Source of the DNA: Reticulitermes speratus
Lineage: Eukaryota; Arthropoda; Insecta; Blattodea; Rhinotermitidae
NCBI GenBank assembly: GCA_021186555.1
Contig: JAJKFL010000011.1
Location: forward strand, 31,297,611 to 31,361,610
DNA: 64,000 nucleotides
Direction: 5' to 3'
The notes under the pieces were generated by a model. The model saw only the letters and a program-made list of their open reading frames with translations. It searched no databases and had not been told where the DNA came from. This document shows, in pieces, positions 10,791 to 22,174 of this stretch (positions are counted from its first letter, which is position 1; each line of letters starts with the position of its first letter). The translations under genes and the position numbers were made by a program.

Positions 10791-12758
10791 CTAAAAAGCC
10801 CTCTGAAGCCCAGTTGTAACTTTCTGTACCGTCAAGTTAAACGTTAAAAAAACTCTACGTTCTGCCCACACAGTGTATTTATGTGTTTTGGTTGGATCTC
10901 AGAACAAACAGCGATTATTTCACTGTACAGCATTAACTGACTGGTTTGTATAACTGAGACGGAGTGTGTTTACTGCGCGGTACGGACTGTATTTATGTGT
11001 TTTGTGTGGATCTCAGAACAAACAGCGATTATTTCACTGTACAACATTAACTGACTGGTTTGTGTAACTGAGACGGAGTGTGTTTACTGCGCGGTACGGA
11101 CTGTATTTATGTGTTTTGTGTGGATCTCAGAACAAACAGCGATTATTTCACTGTACAACATTAACTGACTGGTTTGTATAACTGAGACGGAGTGTGTTTA
11201 CTGCGCGGTACGGACTGTATTTATGTGTTTTGTGTGGATCTCAGAACAAACAGCGATTATTTCACTGTACAACATTAACTGACTGGTTTGTATAACTGAG
11301 ACGGAGTGTGTTTACTGCGCGGTACGGACTGTATTTATGTGTTTTGTGTGGATCTCAGAACAAACAGCGATTATTTCACTGTACAACATTAACTGACTGG
11401 TTTGTATAACTGAGACGGAGTGTGTTTACTGCGCGGTACGGACTGTATTTATGTGTTTTGTGTGGATCTCAGAACAAACAGCGATTATTTCACTGTACAA
11501 CATTAACTGACTGGTTTGTATAACTGAGACGGAGTGTGTTTACTGCGCGGTACGGACTCTATTTATGTGTTTTGTGTGGATCTCAGAACAAACAGCGATT
11601 ATTTCACTGTACAACATTAACTGACTGGTTTGTATAACTGAGACGGAGTGTGTTTACTGCGCGGTACGGACTGTATTTATGTGTTTTGTGTGGATCTCAG
11701 AACAAACAGCGATTATTTCACTGTACAACATTAACTGTTTGGTTTGTATAACTGAGACGGAGTGTGTTTACTGCGCGGTACGTACTGAATATTTATATAT
11801 AATATAGGTTAATCTCAAACGTGCTTGTTTAACCCTTTAAAGCCCAGTGGTCACTATATGTACCACCATGTTTAACATTCACAAAGTCTACGTTCTGCCC
11901 ACACAGTGTATTTATGTGTTTTGTGTGGATCTCAGAACAAACAGCGATTATTTCACTGTACAACATTAACTGACTGGTTTGTATAACTGAGACGGAGTGT
12001 GTTTACTGCGCGGTACGGACTGTATTTATGTGTTTTGTGTGGATCTCAGAACAAACAGCGATTATTTCACTGTACAACATTAACTGACTGGTTTGTATAA
12101 CTGAGACGGAGTGTGTTTACTGCGCGGTACGGACTGTATTTATGTGTTTTGTGTGGATCTCAGAACAAACAGCGATTATTTCACTGTACAGCATTAACTG
12201 ACTGGTTTGTATAACTGAGACGGAGTGTGTTTACTGCGCGGTACGGACTGTATTTATGTGTTTTGTGTGGATCTCAGAACAAACAGCGATTATTTCACTG
12301 TACAACATTAACTGACTGGTTTGTATAACTGAGACGGAGTGTGTTTACTGCGCGGTACGGACTGTATTTATGTGTTTTGTGTGGATCTCAGAACAAACAG
12401 CGATTATTTCACTGTACAACATTAACTGTTTGGTTTGTATAACTGAGACGGAGTGTGTTTACTGCGCGGTACGTACTGAATATTTATATATAATATAGGT
12501 TAATCTCAAACGTGCTTGTTTAACCCTTTAAAGCCCAGTGGTCACTATATGTACCACCATGTTTAACATTCACAAAGTCTACGTTCTGCCCACACAGTGT
12601 ATTTATGTGTTTTGTGTGGATCTCAGAACAAACAGCGATTATTTCCCTATACAACAATAACCGACTGGTTTTTACAACTGAGAATAAGTGTGTTTACTGC
12701 GCGGTACGGACTTAATCCTTAAGTACAATTCACGTTAATTTTAGTCTTTACACTTTGA
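10791..12758 (+). repeat. 114-bp satellite array 2 within a TTAA element, with a 691-bp nested duplication
   Basis: The left terminus at 10791 (CTAA, then 'ctctgaagcccagttg') and the right terminus near 12755-12758 (TTGA after 'gtctttacac') are worn versions of the TTAA ends. Inside are 14 copies of the unit 'tctcagaacaaacagcgatt ... tgtgtttactgcgcggtac': eight from about 10893, five from about 11929 and one near 12620. Two complete internal termini, TTAACCCTTTAAAGCCCAGT at 11829 and 12520, are 691 bp apart. They lie in blocks that look identical, including a private variant 'actgtttggtttgt' just upstream of each. Confidence 0.93.
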
Positions 12759-12939
12759 CGCTTGACACTTCGGTTTTCTTTTCACCTTCCACATTTATAT
12801 ACACAGAATTTCGACTAATGGCTTAAGTCTATAACCACCGTTCGCGTTACGTATTTCTTTATGGTTTATTTAATGACACTGACAGTACGTCAGACTATAG
12901 AAATGGCGTCGAAAAGGGCCTGAGTGAGATACAGTACAT

Positions 12940-13066
12940 GTAAAGGTAAAGTTCACACTAGAACAGGCCACGAAGGCCCAGAGGGGGAGTAGAGGTACAG
13001 CTCTACTCTTTCTTTAACCTTGGCACTAGATGGGGGTGGGTGGTCAATTCCACGCCCCAGCCATCA
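12940..13066 (-). mobile_element. SINE family A, 3' part only
   Basis: It contains the taaaggtaaag tail, 'ctagaacaggccacgaag' and 'gggggagtagaggtacagc', up to 'cacgccccagcc'. The tRNA-like head and middle are missing. Confidence 0.85.
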
Positions 13067-13176
13067 AATACCATCATATTGAAACATAACCACTGAATAT
13101 GGCCACGGAAATACGGCCTACCAACTGTACAAGAAGCGCGGCTGTGACGAAATCTTGTACTACACTATATCGTACA

Positions 13177-13450
13177 TACAATAAAAAGAAGAATGGCCAA
13201 CTTGATTGGTCACATCTTGCGTAGAAACTGCCTTCTGAATCATGTGATTGAAGGAAAGTTAGAGGGAAGGATAGAAATGACGGGAAGATGGGGAAGAAGA
13301 CGTAAGCAGCTACTGGATGACCTTAAGGAAACACAGAAAATACTGGAAATTGAAAGAGGAAGCACTAGATCGCACCCTATGGAGAACTCGCTTTGGAAGA
13401 GGCTACGGACCTGTCGTAAGACAGACTACAGAACGAAATGAATTCTGTGA
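13177..13450 (+). pseudogene. LINE-2-type (local family 2) reverse-transcriptase C-terminal relic
   Basis: The frame keeps residues such as GHILRRNCLLNHVIEGKLEG and GRWGRRRKQLLDDLKE for about 55 codons, then shifts. In a second frame the usual ending KEEALDRTLWR and GRGYGPVVRQT can be read. This is the tail of a non-LTR retrotransposon polyprotein of a type very common in insects. Related pieces occur at 38608, 48655 and 55450. No catalytic motif is in this piece. Confidence 0.8.
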
Positions 13451-13557
13451 TAATTGGTTTACAAGATGGGTGAAAAGGGGCAATCTACTTTGAAATTACC
13501 GCGACTGGAAAAGTGACTAGTTCCGATGTTATTTGATAGATTACCTTTAGACTGACA

Positions 13558-13991
13558 ATAAGGGGCCCCAGTGGTGGGAGTGTCGGAGCTAGGCAGCACA
13601 ATAAGGGGCCCCACTGGTGGGAGTGTGGGAGCTAGGCAGCACAATAAGGGGCCCCAGTGGTGGTAGTGTGGGAGCTAGGCAGCACAATGAGGGGCCCCAG
13701 TGGTGGGAGTGTGGGAGCTAGGCAGCACAATAAGGGGCCCCAGTGGTGGTAGTGTGGGAGCTAGGCAGCACAATAAGGGGCCCCAGTGGTGGGAGTGTGG
13801 GAGCTAGGCAGCACAATAAGGGGCCCCAGTGGTGGTAGTGTGGGAGCTAGGCAGCACAATAAGGGGCCCCAGTGGTGGTAGTGTGGGAGCTAGGCAGCAC
13901 AATAAGGGGCCCCAGTGGTGGTAGTGTGGGAGCTAGGCAGCACAGTAAGGGGCCCCAGTGGTGGTAGTGTGGGAGCTAGGCAGCACAGTAA
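13558..13991. repeat. 43-bp GC-rich minisatellite, 10 copies
   Basis: The unit contains 'aggggccccagtggtgg', then 'gtgtgggagctaggcagcac'. The period is exactly 43 bp (13561, 13604 and so on). Copies differ mainly at tggtggg versus tggtggt and at aataagg versus agtaagg. GGGGCCCC gives each unit a short palindrome. Confidence 0.97.
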
Positions 13992-14462
13992 GACGATGCA
14001 GCAGGCATTTCTGTACGGTCGCGATGTTCAAGCCGCTCTGCACAACCGGTATTGTCTCGCAGGATCAACCGTTTGGTCGTTTGTTATGCAACATCTGCCT
14101 TGAAGTGGTTCTTTCCTTCTGGTGATGGTGGCAGAGGGTGGGTCGGCGGAAAATGCTGCTTCTTGTATCTTTCGACAGAAAACTGTGTAAGCAGTCGCGA
14201 CAGAGACCTTCATTTTAAGCGAAACAACACATTGTGTTCCGAAATGAAGTTACAAATCCATTCTGTGATGTGACACCGTGCGATCTGGCATATGCGTAAT
14301 CAATTTCTGGAACCCTGAAGATGGGGACAGCGGGTTCATCATAAACACTGTTACTACACCCCCCCCCCCCGGATTACAGGGCGCCACATTTCAAAACACG
14401 GTACTCACAACATTCACACCTGTGATAACTTCAGAAACATTACAAATTTTCCCTGTACCATA
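13992..14462. other. Unassigned stretch with foldback-family traces and a C12 tract
   Basis: 'tgacaccgtgcgatctggca' at 14272 matches the foldback-family end. At about 14313 a CUGAAGA-U-GGGG core followed by UAAAC looks like a decayed hammerhead-like copy. A run of 12 C lies near 14359. Confidence 0.45.
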
Positions 14463-14646
14463 AGGGAAGTGGAGGTATAGCACCACTCATTCTTAATCTC
14501 GGTACTCGCTACAGGAGAGTGGCCAGTTTCACGCCCTGGCCACTCTACTTCTGGGAAAATTCCCCGTTACGCCTGAACCATTGAACAGAGGGCTGGATGG
14601 GCCCCAGAGTGATCTGGACGGTTTTTTGAAAAAAGAAAGATCTCAT
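14463..14646 (-). mobile_element. SINE family A, head missing
   Basis: 'gtggaggtatagcaccactc' through 'gggccccagagtgatctgga' follows the family-A order, with the tRNA-like head lost. Divergence is moderate. Confidence 0.75.
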
Positions 14647-14723
14647 ATACAAATCGCGTTCATGAAGTGATTTATTTTTTAGATCTCCGCTCTCCTGAAA
14701 TGTTACGCAGTGTAGAATAGTTG

Positions 14724-14780
14724 TTAGTTACCGACGTTTCGTGACACCCTATCGGCCCCATCTTCAAGGGTCAAGAGTTA
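14724..14780 (-). repeat. Hammerhead-like motif, decayed
   Basis: The minus strand reads UUGAAGA-U-GGGGCC, then GAAAC-GUC and GGUAAC. The GAAAC-GUC part is intact, but the first base of the CUGANGA core is changed and stem II is weak. Confidence 0.4.
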
Positions 14781-14968
14781 TTTAAACTACGAAAGTTATA
14801 CATAATACTGAATGCGAATGGGTTTAGCTGTTCACTCATTCCTACCTAGTGCCGTGATTATGAATCCGTGGACTTATATCTCCGCCCCCCCCATACATCT
14901 CCAATACGTTCTTAATTACGTACAGATAGTACTACGTATTTATTCACCACTGTGTTCAGGTGAGTGTT

Positions 14969-15104
14969 GTGACACCGTGCAGTCTTGTAGGTGGACCGCA
15001 ACGTTTTGGTGTAACCTGCTGCCTTCATCTTTGGTAATCTAAAGACGGAGACAGCAAGTTCCTCCGAAACGTTGGTACTCCCCTGCAAGACTGCACGGTG
15101 TCAC
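14969..15104. repeat. 136-bp foldback element
   Basis: The ends are a perfect 19-bp inverted repeat: gtgacaccgtgcagtcttg at 14969-14987 and its complement at 15086-15104. Pairing continues in imperfect form inward past the two 'acgtt' blocks. The centre carries a hammerhead-like core on the plus strand. Related ends occur at 41821, 62009 and 63353. Confidence 0.9.
15032..15080 (+). ncRNA. Hammerhead-like motif in foldback, core base changed
   Basis: It reads CUAAAGA-C-GGAG, an 11-nt loop, CUCC, then GAAAC-GUU-GGUA. Stem II is intact (GGAG/CUCC) and GAAAC-GUU is intact. CUGANGA has become CUAAAGA, so cleavage is not expected. Confidence 0.35.
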
Positions 15105-15312
15105 AAACTAATCATAATCTGAGTGCTGTTAGATCGGATTGATAATAAGGCAGAAGGAATTCACCAGCACACTGTCAAAATTACGCACTGAAAATTCACG
15201 TATCGTACACGAGGTACTTCAAAACGCTGTGGGATAAAAAAAAACGATCACGCTATGTGGAGTCACAGAGGACAATCACGAAAGTTTACGGAATGACCTA
15301 TCAAGGTGAAGC

Positions 15313-15452
15313 AATCCCTGTGCAGATCTGGACAGGCCCTGAAGGTTCCAGGAGGGTGACGCTCTCAGAATTTCTAGACAGGCACACGGTGGTAAGGTTG
15401 TCAGCCCACGCACCGGCCCCAGGAAATATTTCTGGTACTCATTTCTGTTAGA
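15313..15452 (-). mobile_element. SINE family B, 3' part
   Basis: 'gacaggccctgaaggttcca' through 'tggtactcatttctgttaga' matches the family-B 3' half in inverted orientation. The head is missing. Confidence 0.8.
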
Positions 15453-16234
15453 AAGGAACGACCTAGATTATTTCTAACATCTCCTATCATCTTTGGACCT
15501 TTTTTTCAAGTAAAAAGTGGAAACAAATAACTTAATTCTAAAAACCGCCTTCAATAGGCTCAGAAAAACGCCCCACAACGTCGCCATGTACAATCTACAC
15601 CTGACTTTAGAACAAGAGAAGAAAATCCAAGAAGAAGAAGAAGATTTCTTGGCGTTGCTACGTTCCCTCGCACGTTCGTTCTAGTATTGACAGGACTGTT
15701 CCATGATCTACAGTATTTTCTTTGTTTCCGCTAGCCTAGGCCTCAACAGACCGGAGGCACACTAGCGCCAGCATTGCCCCTGCTGGTGGCCAGGAATAAT
15801 TTAGGGACGGAGCAATCCCGCTAAGTGTACCTGATTAGATTAACGGTATAGAAAAGGGGTGGGGGTGAGGGGGTTTTGGAACTGGTAGTGGTATCAGCTG
15901 CTGATACCTTTCTCTACCGATACTGGGAAGTATTCCCTGCTTCCTCTGGGGCTCACAACACAGACATACTCCCGGGACCAACCAATACCACGTGAGTGCA
16001 TTCCTTTGGGGGAAGGGATGGCATTCTGCTCATCGTCTCTAGAGTTACTTTCCTTTAGGGGAAAACAGGGCACCATGCTCATCACGTACGTAGCTCTACT
16101 GTGTCACGAGAAGATAAAGTGAATTTGCAGAGATTTGTGTATCACGATTGTGAAACGTCACATTTAAAATACAATGGAGCAGTCAGTAGTACACAAATGG
16201 GGTTGCTTGTGGAAAGACTTCCCGCTCATCACCT
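15453..16234. other. Unassigned stretch
   Basis: There is a GAA-rich patch near 15630 and a 9-bp-arm palindrome ggtatcagc-t-gctgatacc at 15890-15908. No gene is supported. Confidence 0.4.
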
Positions 16235-16247
16235 GTAAATTAACTTA

Positions 16248-16644
16248 TTTTTTATTTTATTTTTTTTTGTATTTTCCTCCTGTCGCTCCTTGCGGAGCAT
16301 AGGGCCTCCTTTCAGAGGTTTCTTGGTCTGGAGGTGTGCATTCTGTAGTGAGTGACCAGTCTGCACAAGTTCTACTCATCCTGATATGACTGCCAGAGCC
16401 ATCTAGCAATCAATCAGGAGACTTGGGTGAGAAATGGCCGCTGAACATCTCTATTAATGCCCGTAAGGTTCTCATACATGCCGTAAATCTACGACATGGG
16501 ACCGATGGCTTTACTTCCCCTCCGAAGGAAGTTGTGCCACGGATTTTTATCACCCTTAAAAATCCATCGACCTCGGCCGGGATTGAACCCGCGAACCTTG
16601 GGTCCAGTGGCGAGCACGCTAACCACTAGTCCACCGAGGGCGAC
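16248..16644 (-). mobile_element. SINE family D, full length with 13-bp target duplication
   Basis: The minus-strand head reads 'gccctcggtggactagtggt', 'tagcgtgctcgccactggac' and 'cgcgggttcaatcccg', a good A-box and B-box arrangement. The body contains 'cgatggatttttaagggtga' and 'gtagatttacggcatg'. A T-rich run at 16248-16270 is the A-rich tail of the minus-strand element. A perfect duplication gtaaattaactta flanks it at 16235-16247 and 16645-16657. The second copy is at 26858. Confidence 0.93.
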
Positions 16645-16657
16645 GTAAATTAACTTA

Positions 16658-17341
16658 CATTTGGGGAAAAGGCGAGCACTGTACTAATCATCCATTAAGG
16701 ATATAAGTAAGACGAGGAGAATTTGACATTATTGGGAATTTATACTTCACGACTGCGGCATCTAACGCAAAATGCCATGTAAAATAGAATACCAGCAATA
16801 TGAGCGTCAGAGACGGTAAATACTTGCGAAATTTTATGGAAATATTTAGCACAGACTGAGGTGGGGAACGAAGTGGCTCTCCGGAATGTCTCAGAATGTC
16901 TCAGAACTATTTAAAGAGTCGACGTGCTGTGTTAAACAGTCGAATGAAACACCGCGGCGAAGTTTTAGTAGAAAGTTTAAAGTTACTAACTTACAAGTTT
17001 CGGGCATATTTCATACCGTGTACTATTCTGACGTTAAATTTAATCTTACGCGCGCACAGGCATACAAGTTTACGCGCTTGTGGGAAGTCTTCGTCGAGAA
17101 CTAAGACGCACGTTAACTTTCGACGCACGTTAACTTTCGACGCTCTATCTATGAAACGACCCCAAAAAAGAATGTTTAAAAAACTCACGGATTAATAATG
17201 CCTCCCCTCCCCCAACCATTTGTAAGCTAACTACATTAAGTAGATCCCTTCCTTAGAAGCTGACAGTCGGTCAGCCCGTCTTTATGAAACCTCACTGTTC
17301 ACTCCGGTGTTCAGCTCCCCGAATAGAGATCACAGTGACTA
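16658..17341. other. Unassigned stretch with a short tandem duplication
   Basis: 'gacgcacgttaactttc' is tandemly repeated at 17106-17140. Overlapping short frames at 16886-17195 have no recognisable domain. Confidence 0.4.
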
Positions 17342-17353
17342 ATGAAGCTGCCA

Positions 17354-17639
17354 GGCCGTGCCATGGCTCAGGCGGTTAGTCGCCGGCCTCCCACCGCGGA
17401 GGCCCGGGTTCTATCCAGGGCCAGTCCATGTGGGATTTGTGGTGGACAAAGTGCCACTGGGACAGGTTTTTCCCCCCGAGTACTTCGGTTTCCCTTGTCA
17501 ATTTCATTCCACCGGTGCTCCATGACTTGGAGAAACGAAAAAATTGATCATCTTCATCACAGGGTTGCACAATAAGCCTTAAGGCTGTGGTGCGTCCGTA
17601 GCATCTGCTGCGGGGTCCTTCTCCAAAAAAAAAAAAAAT
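17354..17639 (+). mobile_element. SINE family C, full length, young-looking, with 12-bp target duplication
   Basis: The head 'ggccgtgccatggctcaggc', 'ggttagtcgccggcctccca' and 'cgggttctatccaggg' is followed by the complete family-C body and a 13-base A tail. The duplication atgaagctgcca is perfect at 17342-17353 and 17640-17651. Both ends are therefore fixed. Frames here on either strand are SINE sequence. Confidence 0.96.
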
Positions 17640-17773
17640 ATGAAGCTGCCAAATTTGAGTTTCTAACAAGAAAACGCTTGAGAGGCTTGTAGGTAGCTCA
17701 CTGCTTTCACTTCAGTGATTTTGCTAACCCCAGTTAAACCTCTACCTCTGATTACTTAAGCATCATGCCATAA

Positions 17774-17955
17774 AGACGTAAGGAAAAGTGAAGGTATACC
17801 TCCACGCATTTTAAACTTAGCACGACATACAGGCCAGCGTTGAACGCCAAGCCCCGGCCACTTTACCCAAGGGGAAAGAGCCTCCGTTAGCTAACGAGTT
17901 GGTATCTGAGGTGTGGTGACTCCAGAAAATGTGCCCCTGTCGAGAATGAACCCCA
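17774..17955 (-). mobile_element. SINE family A, diverged fragment
   Basis: 'gtgaaggtatacctccacgc', 'gccaagccccggccacttta' and 'gtgtggtgactcc' follow the family-A order with many changes. The head is not recognisable. Confidence 0.6.
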
Positions 17956-18362
17956 GTTTTTTCAGGTCGTTCATCCTGTAGGAGGTATCCCGATACGTCT
18001 GTCGTATGTACGCCCTGTACTTCCATTTGGTGTTATAACTGCACTGCGACAAGCACATGGCCACTAGCTGTACAATGAGTGTCCAGTGTCCGTCGCGTAG
18101 CATCAATCTTACTTTGCCGTACTGTCAGGCCTTTCTATGTTTCCTGCATGCCAACAGAGTGGCGGAATACCCTAATCAACCAATCACGATAAATTGAAAA
18201 TGCAAGTGTGTTAATTGACCGCGTGAGTGATCGGGAAGGCCGATACTGGCGACATCTGCCAAGAGATCCTCCACAATCCTGTCACGTGAGAAAGGATATC
18301 CGTCCTACCAATTATCATTTATTCAGTTTGGTTGATAGTAAATTAATGGCATTTACTATCGA
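17956..18362. other. Unassigned stretch
   Basis: No supported gene, RNA or repeat. Confidence 0.4.
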
Positions 18363-18510
18363 GTGGCTACGGTAGTTCAGTCGGTTACATTCTTTCTTTC
18401 CAACACACAGTCACGTTATCAATCCCTGGTTGCTTCATGTGGGATTCCTGGTGAACGACGGGCCGCTGAGGCAGACTTCTTAACGAGCTTCTTTAATTTT
18501 TTCCCCTTCT
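18363..18510 (+). mobile_element. Diverged family-C-like SINE head and body
   Basis: An A-box-like 'ggtagttcagtcggttac', a B-box-like 'atcaatccc' and 'catgtgggattcctggtgaa' match the start of family C weakly. It is joined directly to the family-B SINE at 18511. Confidence 0.4.
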
Positions 18511-18770
18511 CAAGCCGGAAGGTCGCGAGTTCGATTCCCGATGGTGTCATTGAAATTTTTCATTCACATAATCATTTCGGTCGCACTATGGTCCTGGGGT
18601 CGACTCAGCCTCTAACAGAAATGAGTACCAGGAGTATTTCCTGGGGGGTAAAGGCGGCCGGTGCGCAGGGCTGACAACCTTACCACCTTCATGTGCCGAT
18701 TGTCTAGAAATCTGGGAGCCTTAACCTCCTGGAACCCTAAAGGCCTGAAATGGGATTGCTTTTTTTTTTT
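18511..18770 (+). mobile_element. SINE family B, 5'-truncated
   Basis: It starts at 'caagccggaaggtcgcgagt' and contains the full family-B body up to 'gaaatgggattgc', followed by a run of 10 T. Frames on both strands here are SINE sequence. Confidence 0.9.
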
Positions 18771-19529
18771 GCTAATCACCACTCCGAAATTTCCGAAACA
18801 TTTCAATAATTAAGACTGTTAAAGCTACATAAATATATTACGCCTACTCGCCATGTTGTTATTTACTTCCGCACTGTGTAGTAAAAAAAAAAAAAACTGC
18901 GCAGTTGTCCCTGACTTACAACTTCGCATTTCCACCATGTCGGTACTGCTATTAACAGGGAATTAAGATTACATAAGATGTCTATGCTAACATTTTATAA
19001 AAAAAAATTTATCAATTAGTGTACAGAATATTAAAATCCATTATTAAATTAGAAGAAATGAAACAAACAGCATACGTTAACAACTCGATGCACGCCGTAC
19101 AGCACCTGTCACTGTTCCCCAGTTTCTTGCAGACCTCAATATCAGGTTTCCATGGCAACGCACTTCCAATTCGTGTGCCAACGCCAGAGAAGACAGAAGT
19201 TTGGCCACTTTGCACGTTGTGCAGCAGAGAGCGGAGCGCCATTTCGGAGCCTGATAGTTCTCAATTATAATATGGCTGCGTGAGACTTGTCCCATCAGCC
19301 AACTAGCTCGCCGCGTGCTCGGCTGCTAATGGATCTAATTTATTAGGAATCCCCTGACTGCAGAACGACGCGTCAATCGCTGTGTGTCTGCACTGTCTAG
19401 TCATACAGGGTGCCTCAAGTATTGGACAAAATGATTTTGTTGCTGCTGATGGGCATAAACTTACATTCCTTGCCTCTGGTGCTGAATATCAGGACAGCTA
19501 TTTTTTTCAGAGCGTAGACATGACCAACC
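18771..19529. other. Unassigned stretch with a transposon-like end near 19405
   Basis: 'catacagggtgcctcaag' at 19402 is a TACAGGGTG-type end of the kind found at insect DNA transposons. Overlapping frames on both strands at 19012-19295 lack domains. Confidence 0.35.
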
Positions 19530-20185
19530 AAATAACATAATCACATAATTAAGCAATTCACAATGCAATAACATAATCACATAATTAAGCAATTCACAAT
19601 GCAATAACATAATCACATAATTAAGCAATTCACAATGCAATAACATAATCACATAATTAAGCAATTCACAATGCAATAACATAATCACATAATTAAGCAA
19701 TTCACAATGCAATAACATAATCACATAATTAAGCAATTCACAATGCAATAACATAATCACATAATTAAGCAATTCACAATGCAATAACATAATCACATAA
19801 TTAAGCAATTCACAATGCAATAACATAATCACATAATTAAGCAATTCACAATGCAATAACATAATCACATAATTAAGCAATTCACAATGCAATAACATAA
19901 TCACATAATTAAGCAATTCACAATGCAATAACATAATCACATAATTAAGCAATTCACAATGCAATAACATAATCACATAATTAAGCAATTCACAATGCAA
20001 TAACATAATCACATAATTAAGCAATTCACAATGCAATAACATAATCACATAATTAAGCAATTCACAATGCAATAACATAATCACATAATTAAGCAATTCA
20101 CAATGCAATAACATAATCACATAATTAAGCAATTCACAATGCAATAACATAATCACAATAATTAAGCAATTATACAATGCAACAA
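19530..20185. repeat. 36-bp minisatellite, about 18 near-identical copies
   Basis: The unit is 'aataacataatcacataatt' plus 'aagcaattcacaatgc'. The period is 36 bp and the copies look almost uniform, except the last at about 20150-20185. Because 36 is a multiple of three and the minus strand lacks stops, it gives a 242-codon frame of a 12-residue repeat (VIMLLHCELLNY). That is a by-product of the period and not evidence for a protein. Confidence 0.97.
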
Positions 20186-20214
20186 GCATATAAACAAATG
20201 AACTGTCACTTCTT

Positions 20215-20290
20215 AGACACGTTTCTCAAACTACAGGTCGCGACCAAAATTTGGCTCGCGAAGCTATTCTGAGTGGGTCACAAAACAATG
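20215..20290 (+). mobile_element. Possible hAT-type element fragment
   Basis: 'ctcaaactacaggtcgcgac' and 'gggtcacaaa' resemble the 'caaactncaggtcgcgaccc' starts of hAT-like elements in animals. No terminal inverted repeat pair or 8-bp duplication was found. Confidence 0.3.
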
Positions 20291-20601
20291 ATTCAAATGA
20301 TGATTTTGTGTGTTTATTTTTATTTTATTAAATCATTAAAATGTCACATTCTTTATACTGATTCATGTATTTTTATCTTACACCCACCTTCATTTCTGAG
20401 TCCTGCGGTCTGAAGACAAAGCTATTGGCTTCATTTGGGTCCTGGCTTCAAAATGTTGAGAAAAACTGACTTCGATCCATGGTACAGAAACATTCAACGG
20501 GCAAATGATACTTATTTAGTTAATCAGATAAACCACCCATTAATGCATATTATTATTATTAACCTGTTTCTCTTAGTTCATAATAATACTGTACTCCCAT
20601 C

Positions 20602-21260
20602 TACGTCTACGTCTTCCAGTAAGTCCTTTTCCTCCACGTTTACTAACCAAAACGATATAAAAATTCCTTCATCTCCCATCCATGCTACATGTCCTGTTCA
20701 TTTCATCTTCCTTCATTTCTCAACCTAACAATATGACACGAAGATCGCTAAATATACAGCACGTACATTTCTCCGTTCACTTCATACTCATGTTGACACG
20801 AAGTAACTAACTCCATTGAGCAGTTTTTTCCTGAAATATTCATAATTAAATAGCGAGAACAGATACTGCATACTGTATTGCGCCACAAGGTTCATTGCTG
20901 TGGGTACAAAAAGCCCAAATTGGGCCTATTATTAAATAGTTCAATCTAAAACTTTACAAACTATTCAGTTACAAGTGATTTCCATCTAAAGTTTTGGACG
21001 TATGTATATGTGCGTGTACAGGACCTAGATAGGTCTATATGTATGTGGCCTATGTACGTACATGTGTAACATCACTCAATGCCTTCTACATGTCTGGACC
21101 TCAACCTCCTTCGATTATTCAGTAGTATAATAAGTTATGAAGCTCTTCAGTACGTAATTTTCTCTATTCTTTTTACTTGTCTCTTACGTCCAGCTACTAT
21201 TATCCCCAGCACTTGGTTCTGCAGCACCCTCAGTACACGTTTCTCCATAACGTCGGCAGA
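20602..21260 (-). pseudogene. Diverged LINE fragments
   Basis: At 20602-20740 ('tctacgtctacgtcttcca', 'gctacatgtcctgttcat') and at 21075-21260 ('ctgcagcaccctcagtac') there are weak inverted matches in style to the family-1 LINE tail at 31105. Both are heavily decayed, and the part between them is unassigned. Confidence 0.35.
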
Positions 21261-21288
21261 CCAAATTTCGGGTCAGATATCGAGATAG

Positions 21289-22170
21289 AATTTTTAGGGC
21301 TATTCCGTATTTGGGAAGGTATTGAATCAAGTTTCGGACCAGACATCGCCTATGCTAAGGTTTCTGTAATTTCAACGCCATCTATACGGGAAACAAACGG
21401 TCTGTTAACTCAAATTCGGCCACGACCTCTTCCTTCGACGCCACTTCCGGTTAATTATTCACGAATTACCCTAACATTCGTCGCTATAAAGTCAACGCTT
21501 ACTGAGAGCATCATTAAGTAAACCGCAAACAAATTAAAAAAAAAACTAAGTTTCATACCCATACATATAGTCCAAGAGATTAGGCACTCTAGGTGGTACA
21601 GCTCATCTCTCGAGTGATGTGCACGACGCCCTCGTTAGCGCCGCGACGTTGTCACCGGACCGACAGAATGATCTGCACCCCCACCACTCTTGACACCCTA
21701 CAAGATCACAAAACCCCCTTCCCTGCACGCTCCTATCGCTGACTGACGCGACAGGCAAATCTCGTTGCACCCCCCCCCCCCCCCAACCATCGCGAATAAT
21801 GAGAAGTCCGTTCACAGAGATTCAAGTCATAATCGGACTTAAGCCCTGGCCTATTGTACGCTGCTTGAGATTCACTTGATGGTTACGTAGTGTCACCACG
21901 ACAGTAAGTCTAACTTGTTTGAGAAACAAGTTGAATGGCGTTGCGAGATTCGTGGGTCTCACGGCGATAAGCATGAAGACCGCTGTCTACTGGATACGTG
22001 ACGTCATGCGAGGCAGAACACTGAATATGGGGACCGCACGTTCCTCCCAAAAGTTAGTACCTACACACCAAATTACACGGCGTCACACCACGGAGGACAG
22101 TAACCTAGAAAATTTTCCTCACAAGAGGCAACGCGTAAGTGACGGGTTCGTAAAACTGTTTGGAAAACGG
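21289..22170. other. Unassigned stretch with foldback-family trace and C15 tract
   Basis: A run of 15 C lies at about 21770. The family end motif 'attacacggcgtcacacc' occurs at 22061-22078. A plus-strand frame from 21919 to 22356 crosses several different repeats and is rejected as a gene. Confidence 0.4.
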
Positions 22171-22174
22171 CCGC

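Noticed and set aside
17354-17430. tRNA genes suggested by A-box and B-box matches here and at about 20 other places
   Set aside because: Each is followed by a shared SINE body and several have target duplications. No free-standing cloverleaf with a proper acceptor stem was seen.
19461-20189. 242-codon minus-strand reading frame
   Set aside because: It is a 12-residue repeat made by a 36-bp minisatellite whose period is a multiple of three. There is no domain or codon-bias evidence.
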